Shown here: positions 13,899 to 22,891 of the stretch, piece by piece | How positions within the stretch are numbered: the stretch's first letter is position 1 | How the letters are laid out: the number at the start of each line of letters is the position of its first letter | Source of the DNA: an uncultured Opitutia bacterium | GTDB lineage: Bacteria; Verrucomicrobiota; Verrucomicrobiia; Opitutales; Opitutaceae | DNA length: 27,560 bases | Assembly (NCBI GenBank): GCA_937952235.1 | Contig: CALFZM010000250.1 | Span: 1-27,560, forward strand | Reading direction: 5' to 3' | The notes under the pieces: model-generated | Seen by the model: the letters and a program-made list of their open reading frames with translations, nothing else | The model's database searches: none | What the model was told of the DNA's origin: nothing | Program-made: the position numbers and the translations under genes

Positions 13899-15215
13899 TC
13901 AGCTCCGATAGTCCGCGTTTTCGCTCACATACTCGTGCGTGAGATCGCCGCCGAGGACGGTGGCCGAGGCGGCGCCGTTGCCGACATCGATCTCGAGCTC
14001 GACCGCGCGTTCGTGGGGCGGGAAATCGATCGGCGGCGAAAACACGCCGTCGGCTCCCGGCCGGCTCGCGTAGAGCTCGGCGGACTTCAGGTGGGCGACG
14101 AGCGCGGCCTCCTTGGCGGGGTCGAGCTGGAAGACGCCGCGGGCGAAGATCTCGATGCCGCCCAGGCTCGCGCGCAGGTTGGAGAGGTCGAGGCCCGGAG
14201 CCTGCGCGCCCACGTACTTGCCGATCGCCTGGATCAGCCGCCCGACGTTGGGATCGTTGCCCGCGACCGCGCACTTGAACAGCGGGCCGTTCACGATCGC
14301 CTTGCCGAGTGCGCGGGCGAGCCCAAGGGAGGCGGCGTGGCGCACGGTGACGCGGATGACGTGACGCACGCCTTCGCCGTTGCGGACCACGTCCTCCGCG
14401 AGGTCGCGGCACACCTGGTGCAGCCCCCGTTCGAAGGTGCCCCAGTCGCTGAAGGGCACGCTGCCCGAGGAAAGCGCGACGACGGTGTCGGAGGTGCTCG
14501 TATCGCTGTCGACACTGATGGCGTTGAAACTCGCGTCCACCGCGCGGGCCAGCATCGGCCGCAGCTCGGCCCGCGGCACGGCGATGTCCGTCAGGATGTA
14601 CACCAGCATGGTCGCCAGGTTGGGCTCGATCATGCCGGCGCCCTTCGCGATCGCGACGATGCTGCCAGCGCCGACCTGCGCGCGCCGGATCTTCGGGTAG
14701 AGATCGGTCGTCACGATGCCCTCGGCCGCGGCCAGGATCGACTCGCCCGCGAGCGCCGACACCGCCTGGGGCAGGGCGGCGATCATGGCGTCGGCCGGAA
14801 GCGACCACCCGATCACGCCCGTGGAACTCGGCAGCACCTGCTGGGGCGCGAGCCCGAGGGCCTGCGCGGTCGCGGCACAGATGCGCTCGGAGGTCTCGAC
14901 GCCGCCCGGCGCGCAGACGTTGGAGATCTTGTTGTTGATGATCACCGCTCCGAGCGTCGGCTCGGCGAGGCGCTTCCGGCCCACGATCACGGGCGCGCCC
15001 GGAAACGCATTGCGCGTGAACAGCGCGGCGAACGCCGGCGTCGGCCGGTCGAGCGCGAGGAGCGTGAGCGTCATCTTCGCGGGCTTCGGCGCCTCGCGCG
15101 GCATGAAGTCGAACCGCGTGACGCCGACGCGGAAACCGGCGGGCAGCGCCGCCTGCGCGGCGAGCCACGCGCGGTGTTCGTCGCGGTGGGCGAAGGTGAG
15201 ATTCGTGCTGGACAC
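13899..15215 (-). CDS. argJ: Glutamate N-acetyltransferase / amino-acid acetyltransferase ArgJ
   Basis: ArgJ transfers acetyl from N-acetylornithine to glutamate, and in bifunctional forms also uses acetyl-CoA. The proenzyme cleaves itself before a Thr nucleophile, here Thr 202 in IEPNLATMLVYILTD. Other family blocks are FTRNAFPGAPV (about 66-76), INNKISNVCAPGG, LPSSTGVIGWSLP (oxyanion-hole region) and SFNAISVDSDTSTSDTV. Later come GVRHVIRVTVRHA and GNDPNVGRLIQAIGKY. The C-terminus is EYVSENADYRS. I chose GTG 15215 (MSSTNLTFAHRDEHRAWLAA), giving 438 residues, about 30 more than usual; a GTG at 15302 is also open, but the added sequence looks non-coding. No argA is visible, so a bifunctional enzyme would complete the pathway. 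The gene runs opposite to the rest of the arg cluster. Confidence 0.95.
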   Translation of the reverse strand: MSSTNLTFAHRDEHRAWLAAQAALPAGFRVGVTRFDFMPREAPKPAKMTLTLLALDRPTPAFAALFTRNAFPGAPVIVGRKRLAEPTLGAVIINNKISNVCAPGGVETSERICAATAQALGLAPQQVLPSSTGVIGWSLPADAMIAALPQAVSALAGESILAAAEGIVTTDLYPKIRRAQVGAGSIVAIAKGAGMIEPNLATMLVYILTDIAVPRAELRPMLARAVDASFNAISVDSDTSTSDTVVALSSGSVPFSDWGTFERGLHQVCRDLAEDVVRNGEGVRHVIRVTVRHAASLGLARALGKAIVNGPLFKCAVAGNDPNVGRLIQAIGKYVGAQAPGLDLSNLRASLGGIEIFARGVFQLDPAKEAALVAHLKSAELYASRPGADGVFSPPIDFPPHERAVELEIDVGNGAASATVLGGDLTHEYVSENADYRS

Positions 15216-15444
15216 GCCGGAGACGTTGGTTCGCGGACCCGCGGAGTGAAGAAGAAACTCGCCGTGCGCGACGGGGCGGTGCGCCTTCCCACGGTCCGGC
15301 ACCGTCGTGTCGGCGGCGCCCGAAAATTTTTATGGAAATGCGGAGGGCGTGCGCCTAGTTCCTTCGGCCCTGCCCAAACCAGTGAGCGCTCTTTCCCGCC
15401 TCTCCCCCGCCGTCGCGGCCGTGTGCCGCGCGCCTTGATCGCTG

Positions 15445-16326
15445 ATGAACGTCGCTGAAATCACCGCCAAGGCGAAGGTGCTCCTCGAAGCCCTGCCGTA
15501 CATCCAGGATTTTCGCGGATCCACGTTCGTCGTGAAGTACGGCGGCAGTTTCATGGACGACCCCGATCCGGTCACCCGCACGCGCGTCGCCTACGACATC
15601 GCGTTCCTCGCCGCCGTCGGGATCAACGTCGTCGTCGTGCACGGCGGCGGCAAGGCGATCACGCGGGCGATGGAGACCTCCGGCTTGAAGGCGAATTTCG
15701 TGAACGGCCTGCGCGTCACCGACGAGGCGACGATCGCGGTCGTGAAGAAGACGCTCGACGAGATCGTGAACAGGGAGGTGTGCGAGGCCATCGTCACCGC
15801 CAAGGGCCGGCCCAAGGGGCTGCCGGGCGACACGGTGCTCGTGTGCCAGAAGCTGACGGTCGACGATGACGGCAATCAGGTCGACCTGGGCTACGTCGGC
15901 GACGTCACCGAGGTGAAGGTGAAGCTCATCAAGAAGGAGATCGGCGAGGGTTTCACTCCGGTGATCTCCCCCGTGGCCGAAGGGTACGACGGCAAGCCGT
16001 ACAACGTGAACGCCGACCTCGTGGCCGGCCGCGTCGCCAGCGCCCTGCGCGCCCGCCGGCTGGTCTACATGAGCGACGTGCCCGGGCTGCTCTCGGCGCC
16101 GCCCAATCCGGATTCGCTCATCTCCACGCTCAAGATCAGCCAGGTCGACGACCTGAAGAAGAAGGGCGTGATCGACAAGGGCATGCGCCCGAAGGTGCAG
16201 AGCGCGATCCGCGCGCTCGAGGAGGGCGTGCAGCGCGTGCACTTCATCGACGGCCGGCTGCCCCACTCGCTGCTGCTCGAGATCTTCACCGACAAGGGCA
16301 CTGGCACGGAGATCGTGCACGGGTGA
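15445..16326 (+). CDS. argB: Acetylglutamate kinase ArgB
   Basis: Second step of arginine synthesis: phosphorylation of N-acetylglutamate by ATP. The 293-residue product carries the amino-acid-kinase blocks FVVKYGGSFM (Lys 31), VVVVHGGGKAIT (66-70 HGGGK) and the substrate-binding FVNGLRVTDE. Next come GYVGDVTEV, NVNADLVAGRVASALRARRLVYMSDVPG and KGMRPKVQSAIRALEEGVQRVHFIDGR. The N-terminal helix ITAKAKVLLEALPYIQDF resembles the mobile helix of hexameric, arginine-inhibited NAGKs; feedback inhibition is an inference. It begins the argB-argD-argF run, divergent from argJ across a 229-nt gap. The only marked signal in that gap is an A/T-rich island near 15323-15339, which could hold promoters for either gene. 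Confidence 0.97.
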   Translation: MNVAEITAKAKVLLEALPYIQDFRGSTFVVKYGGSFMDDPDPVTRTRVAYDIAFLAAVGINVVVVHGGGKAITRAMETSGLKANFVNGLRVTDEATIAVVKKTLDEIVNREVCEAIVTAKGRPKGLPGDTVLVCQKLTVDDDGNQVDLGYVGDVTEVKVKLIKKEIGEGFTPVISPVAEGYDGKPYNVNADLVAGRVASALRARRLVYMSDVPGLLSAPPNPDSLISTLKISQVDDLKKKGVIDKGMRPKVQSAIRALEEGVQRVHFIDGRLPHSLLLEIFTDKGTGTEIVHG

Positions 16327-16333
16327 CGGCCGG

Positions 16334-16442
16334 GAACCGCAGCCGCGGAGACACAGGCGTGGTCGCCAATTCGCGTCTCCTGTAGCGCTCGCCGGCCCCG
16401 GATGGATTTGGCTTCGCGCCCGACCTACGGCATCAGCGGTTC
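16334..16442. repeat. Inverted-repeat element filling the argB-argD gap
   Basis: Outer arms GAACCGC (16334-16340) and GCGGTTC (16436-16442) enclose a second pair, GGAGAC (16347-16352) and GTCTCC (16375-16380), with a small GGCG-TGGT-CGCC hairpin between these. The 3' half ends in CGCCCGACCTACGG, which looks like intergenic repeats of the CCGTAGGTCGGGCG kind that I recall from other genomes. It does not match the two-hairpin repeat family in this window. Confidence 0.45.
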
Positions 16443-16448
16443 TCTTCC

Positions 16449-17669
16449 ATGACCACTCCCTCCATCGTCCGCACCAGCACTGCCGAGCTCTACGACGCGC
16501 ACGTGCTGAAGAACTACGCCCGGCCCGCGCTCACGCTGGTGCGCGGCCGCGGCTCGGAGGTGTGGGACGATGCCGGCAACGCGTACCTCGACTTCACGTC
16601 GGGCATCGCGGTGAGCGCCCTCGGCCACTGCCATCCGCACTGGGTGGCCGCGGTGCAGCGGCAGGCCGCGGAGCTCATCCATGTCAGCAACCTGTTCCGC
16701 AATCCGCTGCAAGGTGAGCTGGCCCGGCGGCTGGTCGGGCACGCCGGGCCCGGCCGGGTGTTCTTCTGCAACAGCGGCGCCGAGGCCAACGAGGCGCTGA
16801 TCAAGCTCGCGCGGCTGCACGGTGTGCAGAAGGCCGGTGGCGAGGAGGGAAAGTGTTACAAGATCATCGGCGCGAAGAACGCGTTCCACGGCCGCACCTA
16901 CGGCGGCATGAGCGCCACGCCGCAGGAGAAGATCCAGAAGGGCTTCCGGCCGCTCGTGCCGGGCTTCGCCTTCGGCGAACTCAACGACCTTCAGAGCTTC
17001 GCCGACCTGGTCGACGGCGAGACCGCCGCGATCTTCGTCGAAACGATCCAGGGCGAAGGTGGCATCAACGCCTGCACGCCCGAGTTCCTGCGCGGGCTGC
17101 GGCAGCTCTGCGACCGGCACCACCTGCTGCTGCTGCTCGACGAGGTGCAGTGTGGCATCGGGCGCACCGGGGCCTTCTACGCCTTCGAGCACGCCGGCGT
17201 CCTGCCGGATGCGATCGGCATGGCGAAGGGGCTCGGCGGCGGGTTTCCCATCGGCGCGATGTGGGTGCGGGACCGGTTCGCCGAGTTGTTTCATCCCGGC
17301 AACCATGGCACGACCTTCGGCGGCACGCCGCTGGCGTGCGCCGCCGCGCTCGCGGTGCTCGACGTGATCGAGCGGGAACGGCTGCTGGAGAAGGTGCGCG
17401 CGCAGAGTGGCCCGTGGCACGAGGCGCTGCGGCGGCTGGCGGCGGAATTTCCGCGTCACGTCAGCGCTGTCCGCGGCCAGGGCTACCTCGTGGGCCTGCA
17501 GATGACCGGCGATCCCTCGCCGTACCTCGCCGCCCTTCGGGAGCGCGGCCTGCTCGTACCCTCTGCCGGCGGGAACGTCATCCGGCTGCTGCCGCCGCTG
17601 AATGCGACCGCCGGGGAACTGGACCGCTCGGTGCGGATCCTGCGCGATGTCCTCGCCGCCAAGAACTGA
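16449..17669 (+). CDS. argD: Acetylornithine aminotransferase ArgD
   Basis: PLP-dependent class III aminotransferase making N-acetylornithine from the semialdehyde; 406 residues from ATG 16449. Landmarks are YLDFTSGIAVSALGHCHP (47-63), FFCNSGAEANEALIKLAR (105-122), the cofactor-phosphate region NAFHGRTYGGMSAT and FVETIQGEGGIN. The Asp that binds the pyridine nitrogen is 231 (LLDEVQCGIGRTG) and the Schiff-base Lys is 260 (GMAKGLGGGFPIGA). HGTTFGGTPLACAAA follows. The C-terminal domain is complete (VRGQGYLVGLQM to LRDVLAAKN). The start follows argB by 122 nt and argF comes 61 nt later, so co-transcription with both is likely. It could also serve as the succinyldiaminopimelate aminotransferase, as ArgD does in E. 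coli. Confidence 0.96.
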   Translation: MTTPSIVRTSTAELYDAHVLKNYARPALTLVRGRGSEVWDDAGNAYLDFTSGIAVSALGHCHPHWVAAVQRQAAELIHVSNLFRNPLQGELARRLVGHAGPGRVFFCNSGAEANEALIKLARLHGVQKAGGEEGKCYKIIGAKNAFHGRTYGGMSATPQEKIQKGFRPLVPGFAFGELNDLQSFADLVDGETAAIFVETIQGEGGINACTPEFLRGLRQLCDRHHLLLLLDEVQCGIGRTGAFYAFEHAGVLPDAIGMAKGLGGGFPIGAMWVRDRFAELFHPGNHGTTFGGTPLACAAALAVLDVIERERLLEKVRAQSGPWHEALRRLAAEFPRHVSAVRGQGYLVGLQMTGDPSPYLAALRERGLLVPSAGGNVIRLLPPLNATAGELDRSVRILRDVLAAKN

Positions 17670-17730
17670 CGCCGGCTCGATTTTTTCACTCGTGGCGCGC
17701 CGGCCGCGGCCCTAAATCCGCACGCCTCCC

Positions 17731-18690
17731 ATGCAGCACTTCCTCAAAGAGACCGACGTCACGCCGTCGGGTTTGCCCCGCCTTTTTTCCCTCGCGCGCG
17801 AGCTGAAGGTGAAGCGGGGCAAGCGCGGGGCGCCGACGCCGCTGCAGGGGCAGACGTGGGCGCTCATCTTCTCGAAGTCCTCCACGCGCACGCGGGTCTC
17901 GTTCGAAGTCGGCATTCATGAGCTGGGCGGCAACCCGCTTTTCCTGAATCGCAACGACATCCAGCTCGGTCGCGGCGAGACGATCGAGGACACGGCGAAG
18001 GTGCTGTCGCGCTTCGTGCACGGGCTGATCGTCCGCACCTTCGATCACAGCGATGTCGAGCGGCTGGCCGCGGCGGGCTCCGTGCCGGTGATCAACGCGC
18101 TCACCGATTTCCTGCACCCGTGCCAGATCTTTTCCGATGCGCTCACGCTCGCGGAGCGCTGGGCCAAGGGCACCACGGGCGCGAAGCTCGCCGGTTCGCT
18201 GCGCGGTCGGAAGATCGCCTTCCTCGGCGACACCGCGTGCAACATGGCCAATTCGTGGATCCTCGGCGCGAATCTCTTCGGCATGGAGATCGCGCTGGCG
18301 GGGCCGGAGGAGTTCCGGCCCGCGGCGGAGTTCGATGCCTTCCTCGCGCGCGAGGGTTACGCGGGCGGCTACACGTTCACCACCGATCCGTTCGCCGCGG
18401 TGAAGGGCGCGGACGTCGTGTACACCGACGTCTGGGTGAGCATGGGCAAGGAGGAGGAGACGAAGGAGCGCATCCGCGTGATGTCGCCGTACGCCGTGAC
18501 CGGAAAACTCTTCGCCGCTGCGAAGAAGGATGCCTATTTCATGCACTGCCTGCCGGCCCACGCCGGGGAGGAAGTCATGCCCGAGGTGCTGGCCAATCCG
18601 CGATCGATCATCTTCGACGAGGCGGAGAACCGGCTGCACATGCAGAAGGCGCTGCTCGCCACGCTGGCGGCCGCGCGCCGGAAGCGCTGA
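17731..18690 (+). CDS. argF: Ornithine carbamoyltransferase ArgF
   Basis: Forms citrulline from ornithine and carbamoyl phosphate; 319 residues from ATG 17731. The carbamoyl-phosphate loop SKSSTRTRVSFE (48-59, STRTR at 51-55), HGLIVRTFDH, and DFLHPCQIFSD (HPCQ at 129-132) are intact. So are the ornithine-side VYTDVWVSMGKEEE (230-243) and the Cys loop MHCLPAHAGEEV (271-282). The HCLP motif and SMG loop mark a true ornithine enzyme rather than aspartate or N-acetylornithine carbamoyltransferase. It is the last gene of the argBDF run; the downstream two-hairpin repeat begins 20 nt after the stop and may end the transcript. Confidence 0.96.
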   Translation: MQHFLKETDVTPSGLPRLFSLARELKVKRGKRGAPTPLQGQTWALIFSKSSTRTRVSFEVGIHELGGNPLFLNRNDIQLGRGETIEDTAKVLSRFVHGLIVRTFDHSDVERLAAAGSVPVINALTDFLHPCQIFSDALTLAERWAKGTTGAKLAGSLRGRKIAFLGDTACNMANSWILGANLFGMEIALAGPEEFRPAAEFDAFLAREGYAGGYTFTTDPFAAVKGADVVYTDVWVSMGKEEETKERIRVMSPYAVTGKLFAAAKKDAYFMHCLPAHAGEEVMPEVLANPRSIIFDEAENRLHMQKALLATLAAARRKR

Positions 18691-18710
18691 GGCGGACGCA
18701 TGCGATTGAG

Positions 18711-18784
18711 GTGGAGCCGCCTGTCCCCAGGCGGCTGACGTGCGACGCACCGGTTCGCAGCGGCTTGAGGACAAGCCGCTCCAC
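18711..18784 (+). repeat. Two-hairpin interspersed repeat, copy C
   Basis: A 74-bp element in the orientation opposite to copies A, B and D. Hairpin one is AGCCGCCTG-TCCC-CAGGCGGCT; hairpin two is AGCGGCTTG-AGGA-CAAGCCGCT; both are perfect 9-bp stems. Similarity to copy D continues past the core on the right (CTCCACCTT followed by a GCGGCCGT/ACGGCCGT stretch), so the full unit may be near 100 bp. It lies between argF and the pilin-like gene, which converge. Confidence 0.88.
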
Positions 18785-18878
18785 CTTTCGGTACGGCCGT
18801 CTTCATGGCCGAATTGAAGGTCGACGGCATGAGTCTTCTCGCTGAGGCGGAACGGTTCAGTGCCCAGGGCGGGTTCCT

Positions 18879-18958
18879 AAACGCAGAGACGCGAAGCACA
18901 GCAGAGACTCGCCAGGAAAACGTGGCGAGAGGTCGCATTCCTTTGCGACTTTGCGTTT
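18879..18958. repeat. CGCAGAGACGCGAAG inverted-repeat element
   Basis: An 80-bp cruciform. The outer arm at 18879-18896 (AAACGCAGAGACGCGAAG) pairs with 18941-18958 (CTTTGCGACTTTGCGTTT) at 15 of 18 positions. A perfect inner hairpin CTCGCCA (18908-18914) / TGGCGAG (18923-18929) sits in the middle. It is noticeably less GC-rich than its surroundings. I recall similar CGCAGAGACGCAAAG-type intergenic repeats in many unrelated bacteria. Together with copy C it fills the 333-nt gap between argF and the pilin-like gene, where I see no gene. Confidence 0.65.
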
Positions 18959-19023
18959 TGGCTGGGGCTACAGAATTATCTGATCTGCTCAAACGCTCGA
19001 CGGCCCCGTCCGCCCCGTCCCAC

Positions 19024-19503
19024 TCACTGCGGAATCAGGTAGATGAATTTTCCGCTCGGCAGCTGCTGGAACACGCCGTTGCTGAGGTCGCCGTCGTCGA
19101 TCCGCGCGTCGATCTGCACCATCTGGCTGAGGGGCGCGGTGACGCCGTTGGTGGCGACGCCGACGCCCGTGGCGAGGTTGTCCCAATTCCAGCGGCCGCC
19201 CAGCGAGTTCACCGTGCGCCACGCCGGCGTCTTGAGGTCGTCTTCCATGCCCGGCGGCACCGTGCCCGGCGGCGAGTTGCCTGGAAACGTGCCGTTCATC
19301 GCCACGAAACCCTCGAACGCCTGGGTGAAGGTGCGCAGGTCGGAAATGAAGCGATTGCTCTGGGCGTTGCGGCGAACCTTCGTGAAGGCCGGCATGGCGA
19401 GCATCGCCAGTAGTCCCACGATCAGGACTCCGATCATGATCTCGACCAGGCTGAAGGCGGCTTGGCGTCGACGCCCGGGCCGGCTGGAGGGGAACGGAGA
19501 CAT
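19024..19503 (-). CDS. Type IV pilin-like / type II secretion pseudopilin protein
   Basis: A 159-residue protein with a class III signal: a basic leader (SSRPGRRRQA) followed by AFSLVEIMIGVLIVGLLAML. Prepilin peptidase would cut between Ala 16 and Phe 17, leaving methylated Phe +1 and the essential Glu at +5. The -1 residue is Ala where Gly is usual. The hydrophobic helix (17-40) is followed by a short globular domain with NRFISDLRTFTQAFEGFVAMNGTFPGN and a Trp-containing WRTVNSLGGRWNWDN stretch. The C-terminus is SGKFIYLIPQ. No pilus or secretion genes lie nearby, so it is an orphan minor pilin or pseudopilin. It is divergent from argG and convergent with argF. Confidence 0.88.
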   Translation of the reverse strand: MSPFPSSRPGRRRQAAFSLVEIMIGVLIVGLLAMLAMPAFTKVRRNAQSNRFISDLRTFTQAFEGFVAMNGTFPGNSPPGTVPPGMEDDLKTPAWRTVNSLGGRWNWDNLATGVGVATNGVTAPLSQMVQIDARIDDGDLSNGVFQQLPSGKFIYLIPQ

Positions 19504-19552
19504 GGGAAATGCTGGAGCGGATTGAAGAGGAAGCGTGCTGCCTGACTTTCTT

Positions 19553-19580
19553 ATTATCGGGGACGCGGGTTTTCAGGCAA
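19553..19580 (-). promoter_or_regulatory. Candidate sigma70-type promoter for the pilin-like gene
   Basis: On the minus strand TTGCCT (19580-19575) and GATAAT (19558-19553) are 16 nt apart, matching 4 of 6 and 5 of 6 consensus bases. The -10 lies in a local A/T-rich patch. The leader to ATG 19503 would be about 42 nt. Confidence 0.5.
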
Positions 19581-19716
19581 TGGGGCTGGAGTAAACGGCG
19601 CGTGAAGTTGGCGGTGCGTAGCAATACGGGTTGCATGGGTGGCATTGCCGGCTGGCGTGCCCCGACGTTTTTCTTTTGCGCGGCGCGCGTGGCTGTCCCC
19701 ACACTCGCCCCTCAGC

Positions 19717-20943
<1,227 letters not shown>

Positions 20944-20967
20944 AGCGGTCGGTAAGAAGCGCTACGA

Positions 20968-21014
20968 CGCCAAGGATCGCGAAGCCCCATTTCCGGCTTC
21001 GCGATTGCTTGGCG
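20968..21014. terminator. Long hairpin between convergent argG and mlaD
   Basis: The arms CGCCAAG-G-ATCGCGAAGCC (20968-20986) and GGCTTCGCGAT-TG-CTTGGCG (20995-21014) pair over 18 bp with one small internal loop and an 8-nt terminal loop. There is no immediate U-tract; a T-rich patch (TTTTCTTTG) starts about 9 nt further on the plus strand. It lies 25 nt after the argG stop and 66 nt before the mlaD stop, so it could end both transcripts. Its sequence does not match the two-hairpin repeat. Confidence 0.6.
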
Positions 21015-21079
21015 AGTCCTGGCTTTTCTTTGCGTCTTAGGATCCCGCTCTGAGCGGCTGCGATTCTAATTCAGGTGCT

Positions 21080-22075
21080 CTAGAACAGGCCCTGGTAAAC
21101 GACGCCGACCGCGGTGATCGGGCCGGTGTCGTCGAGGCCGTCCAGTGCGCGGTCGGCCTTCTTCATGATCGACTGGGCGTCGCGGAAGAGGCTTTCGTCG
21201 GAGAGCAGCTTGCCCAGGGTGCCTTCGCCGCGCGCGATCTTGTCGGAGACGGCGCGGAGGTTGGCAATCGACGCCTTCACGTCTTCGCCCGCCTTCTGGT
21301 CGAACACCAGCGCGCCGATGGCGCCCTGGCCGGCCTTCACCTGGTCGACGATCTTCTGGGCGTTCGCGATGAAGTTCTTCGCCTCGCCCGCACCCTTCTT
21401 GATTTCGTCGAGCGTCGTGACGAGTTCGTCGTGCAGCTTGGGATCGTTGATGAGCCGGCCGAGCGTGCCTTCGCCCTTGTTCACCTTGGCGGTGATCTCC
21501 TGCAGGTTGGCCGTGGCCTTGCCGATGTTCTCGCGGTTCTCGGTGATGAGCAGGTCGACCTTGGCGATGATGCCGGTCTTGCCGTCCTTGCCGCCGCTGA
21601 GCGCGCCGCTGAGATCGCCGATGGCCGTTTCCAGCTTCTTTCCGAGGTCCCCGATCTGGGACATGACCGAGTTCAGGTCGGCCGTCGCCTGGGTCTTGAT
21701 TTCCGCGCCGTCGGGCAGGTCGGGCGCGGCATCGGTGCCGAGGTCGATGCTGATGTAGTTCGTGCCGATGAGCCCGGCCATGACGATCGTGGCGGCGGCG
21801 TCGCTCTTGATCCGCACGCGGTGGTCGATGCGGAGCACCGCTTCCGCCCGGCGGCCCGCGAGGCGGGTGCGTTCGACTTCGCCGATCTTCACGCCGGCCA
21901 TCCGGACTTCGTCGCCGTCCTTGAGTTCCTTCAGCGTGGTGAAGCCGGCGATCAGGTTGTAACCCTGGTCCTTGAAGACCTTGCCGCCCCGCAGGGTCTC
22001 GAACGTCACCCAGGTGAGCGCCAGGCCGAGGATGAAGAAGAGCCCGACACGGGCCGTCTGTTGGAAGTTATTCAT
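21080..22075 (-). CDS. mlaD: MCE-family lipid-transport protein, MlaD-like
   Basis: Periplasm-facing, membrane-anchored MCE subunit that forms a ring channel for lipids on the MlaEF complex. The 331 residues hold a short cytoplasmic start, one membrane helix (about 10-25, GLFFILGLALTWVTF) and one MCE domain (about 38-115). That domain includes LKDGDEVRMAGVKIGEVE and the conserved VMAGLIGTNYISID. The C-terminal part (about 130-315) is long and helical, about twice that of E. coli MlaD. It contains three copies of a G-x-G-[TA]-[LI]-G-x-L motif: GEGTLGRLIND (201-211), GQGAIGALVFD (249-259) and GEGTLGKLLSD (283-293). It starts 4 nt after the mlaF stop, last in the operon. Lipid specificity is not readable. 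Confidence 0.92.
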   Translation of the reverse strand: MNNFQQTARVGLFFILGLALTWVTFETLRGGKVFKDQGYNLIAGFTTLKELKDGDEVRMAGVKIGEVERTRLAGRRAEAVLRIDHRVRIKSDAAATIVMAGLIGTNYISIDLGTDAAPDLPDGAEIKTQATADLNSVMSQIGDLGKKLETAIGDLSGALSGGKDGKTGIIAKVDLLITENRENIGKATANLQEITAKVNKGEGTLGRLINDPKLHDELVTTLDEIKKGAGEAKNFIANAQKIVDQVKAGQGAIGALVFDQKAGEDVKASIANLRAVSDKIARGEGTLGKLLSDESLFRDAQSIMKKADRALDGLDDTGPITAVGVVYQGLF

Positions 22076-22079
22076 GGCT

Positions 22080-22889
22080 TCAGGTCTCCAGTTGCTTGAA
22101 ACGGGGATTCTGCAAATCGATCCGGGGGTGCAGGAAATCGGCCACGCGCGGGTCCTTGGGCTCCTTCAGCTCGGAGGGCGGCCCGAGAAACACCAGGCGC
22201 CCGCCCATCAGGATGCCGACGCGGTCGGCGATGTTGAGCGCCAGGTCGCGGTCGTGGGACACGACGATCGTCGTCACGTGATACTGGTCCTTCAGCGTCG
22301 CGATGATCTCGCTGATCGTGGCGCTCATCACCGGGTCGAGCTCGCTCGTCGGCTCGTCGTAGAGCATGAGCTGCGGCTCCATCACCAGCGCCCGGGCGAT
22401 GGCCACGCGCTTTTTCATGCCGCCCGACAACTCCGAAGGATATTTCTGCGCCGCATTTTCGAGCGAGAGAATCTGCAGGGCGTGCATCACCTTCTCGCGA
22501 ATGCTCGCCTCGTTGCCGATCCGGTGCTCGCGCGGGTAGAGCGCGAGGTTGTCGTAGACCGTCATCGAATTGAACAGGGCGCCCGCCTGGAAGACCAGGG
22601 CCATGCGGACGCTCTCGCGCGTCTCCTCCGCCGCGGCGTCGCGGCGATCGACGGTCACCTTGCCCGCGGTGGGCAGCTCAAGGCCGACGATGTGTTTCAG
22701 CAGGACGCTCTTGCCCGAGCCGCTGGGGCCCATCAGCACGAAGATCTCGCCCGGCTTCACGGCGAACGAGACGTCCTTCAGGACCTCGAACTTGCCGAAG
22801 GACTTGCTCAGCCCCTCGATCGTGACGCCCACGGCGGGGGATTCCGTCTGGGTGAAGGGATTGCGGGTGACGTCGGAGGCGGTCGACAT
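22080..22889 (-). CDS. mlaF: ABC transporter ATPase, MlaF-like
   Basis: Cytoplasmic ATPase of an Mla-type lipid transporter; 269 residues from ATG 22889 (MSTASDVTRNPFTQ). Motifs are Walker A MGPSGSGKSVLLKH, the Q-loop VFQAGALFNSMTVYDN (the MlaF-typical AGALF), the signature LSGGMKKRVAIARAL, Walker B LMLYDEPTSELDPVMS and H-loop VVSHD. The GGMKKR signature and FQ-x-GALF separate this branch from other ABC ATPases. After the core comes a short C-terminal extension with HPRIDLQNPRFKQLET. It begins 2 nt after the mlaE stop and ends 4 nt before mlaD. Confidence 0.95.
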   Translation of the reverse strand: MSTASDVTRNPFTQTESPAVGVTIEGLSKSFGKFEVLKDVSFAVKPGEIFVLMGPSGSGKSVLLKHIVGLELPTAGKVTVDRRDAAAEETRESVRMALVFQAGALFNSMTVYDNLALYPREHRIGNEASIREKVMHALQILSLENAAQKYPSELSGGMKKRVAIARALVMEPQLMLYDEPTSELDPVMSATISEIIATLKDQYHVTTIVVSHDRDLALNIADRVGILMGGRLVFLGPPSELKEPKDPRVADFLHPRIDLQNPRFKQLET

Positions 22890-22891
22890 GG

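Noticed and set aside
15216..15444. ArgR operator (ARG box) between argJ and argB
   Set aside because: The A/T island near 15323-15339 lacks the TNTGAAT...ATTCANA palindrome; no repressor site could be supported.
18805..19413. 202-codon plus-strand frame between argF and argG
   Set aside because: It runs through the cruciform element and is then antisense to the pilin-like gene, which has an unmistakable class III signal.
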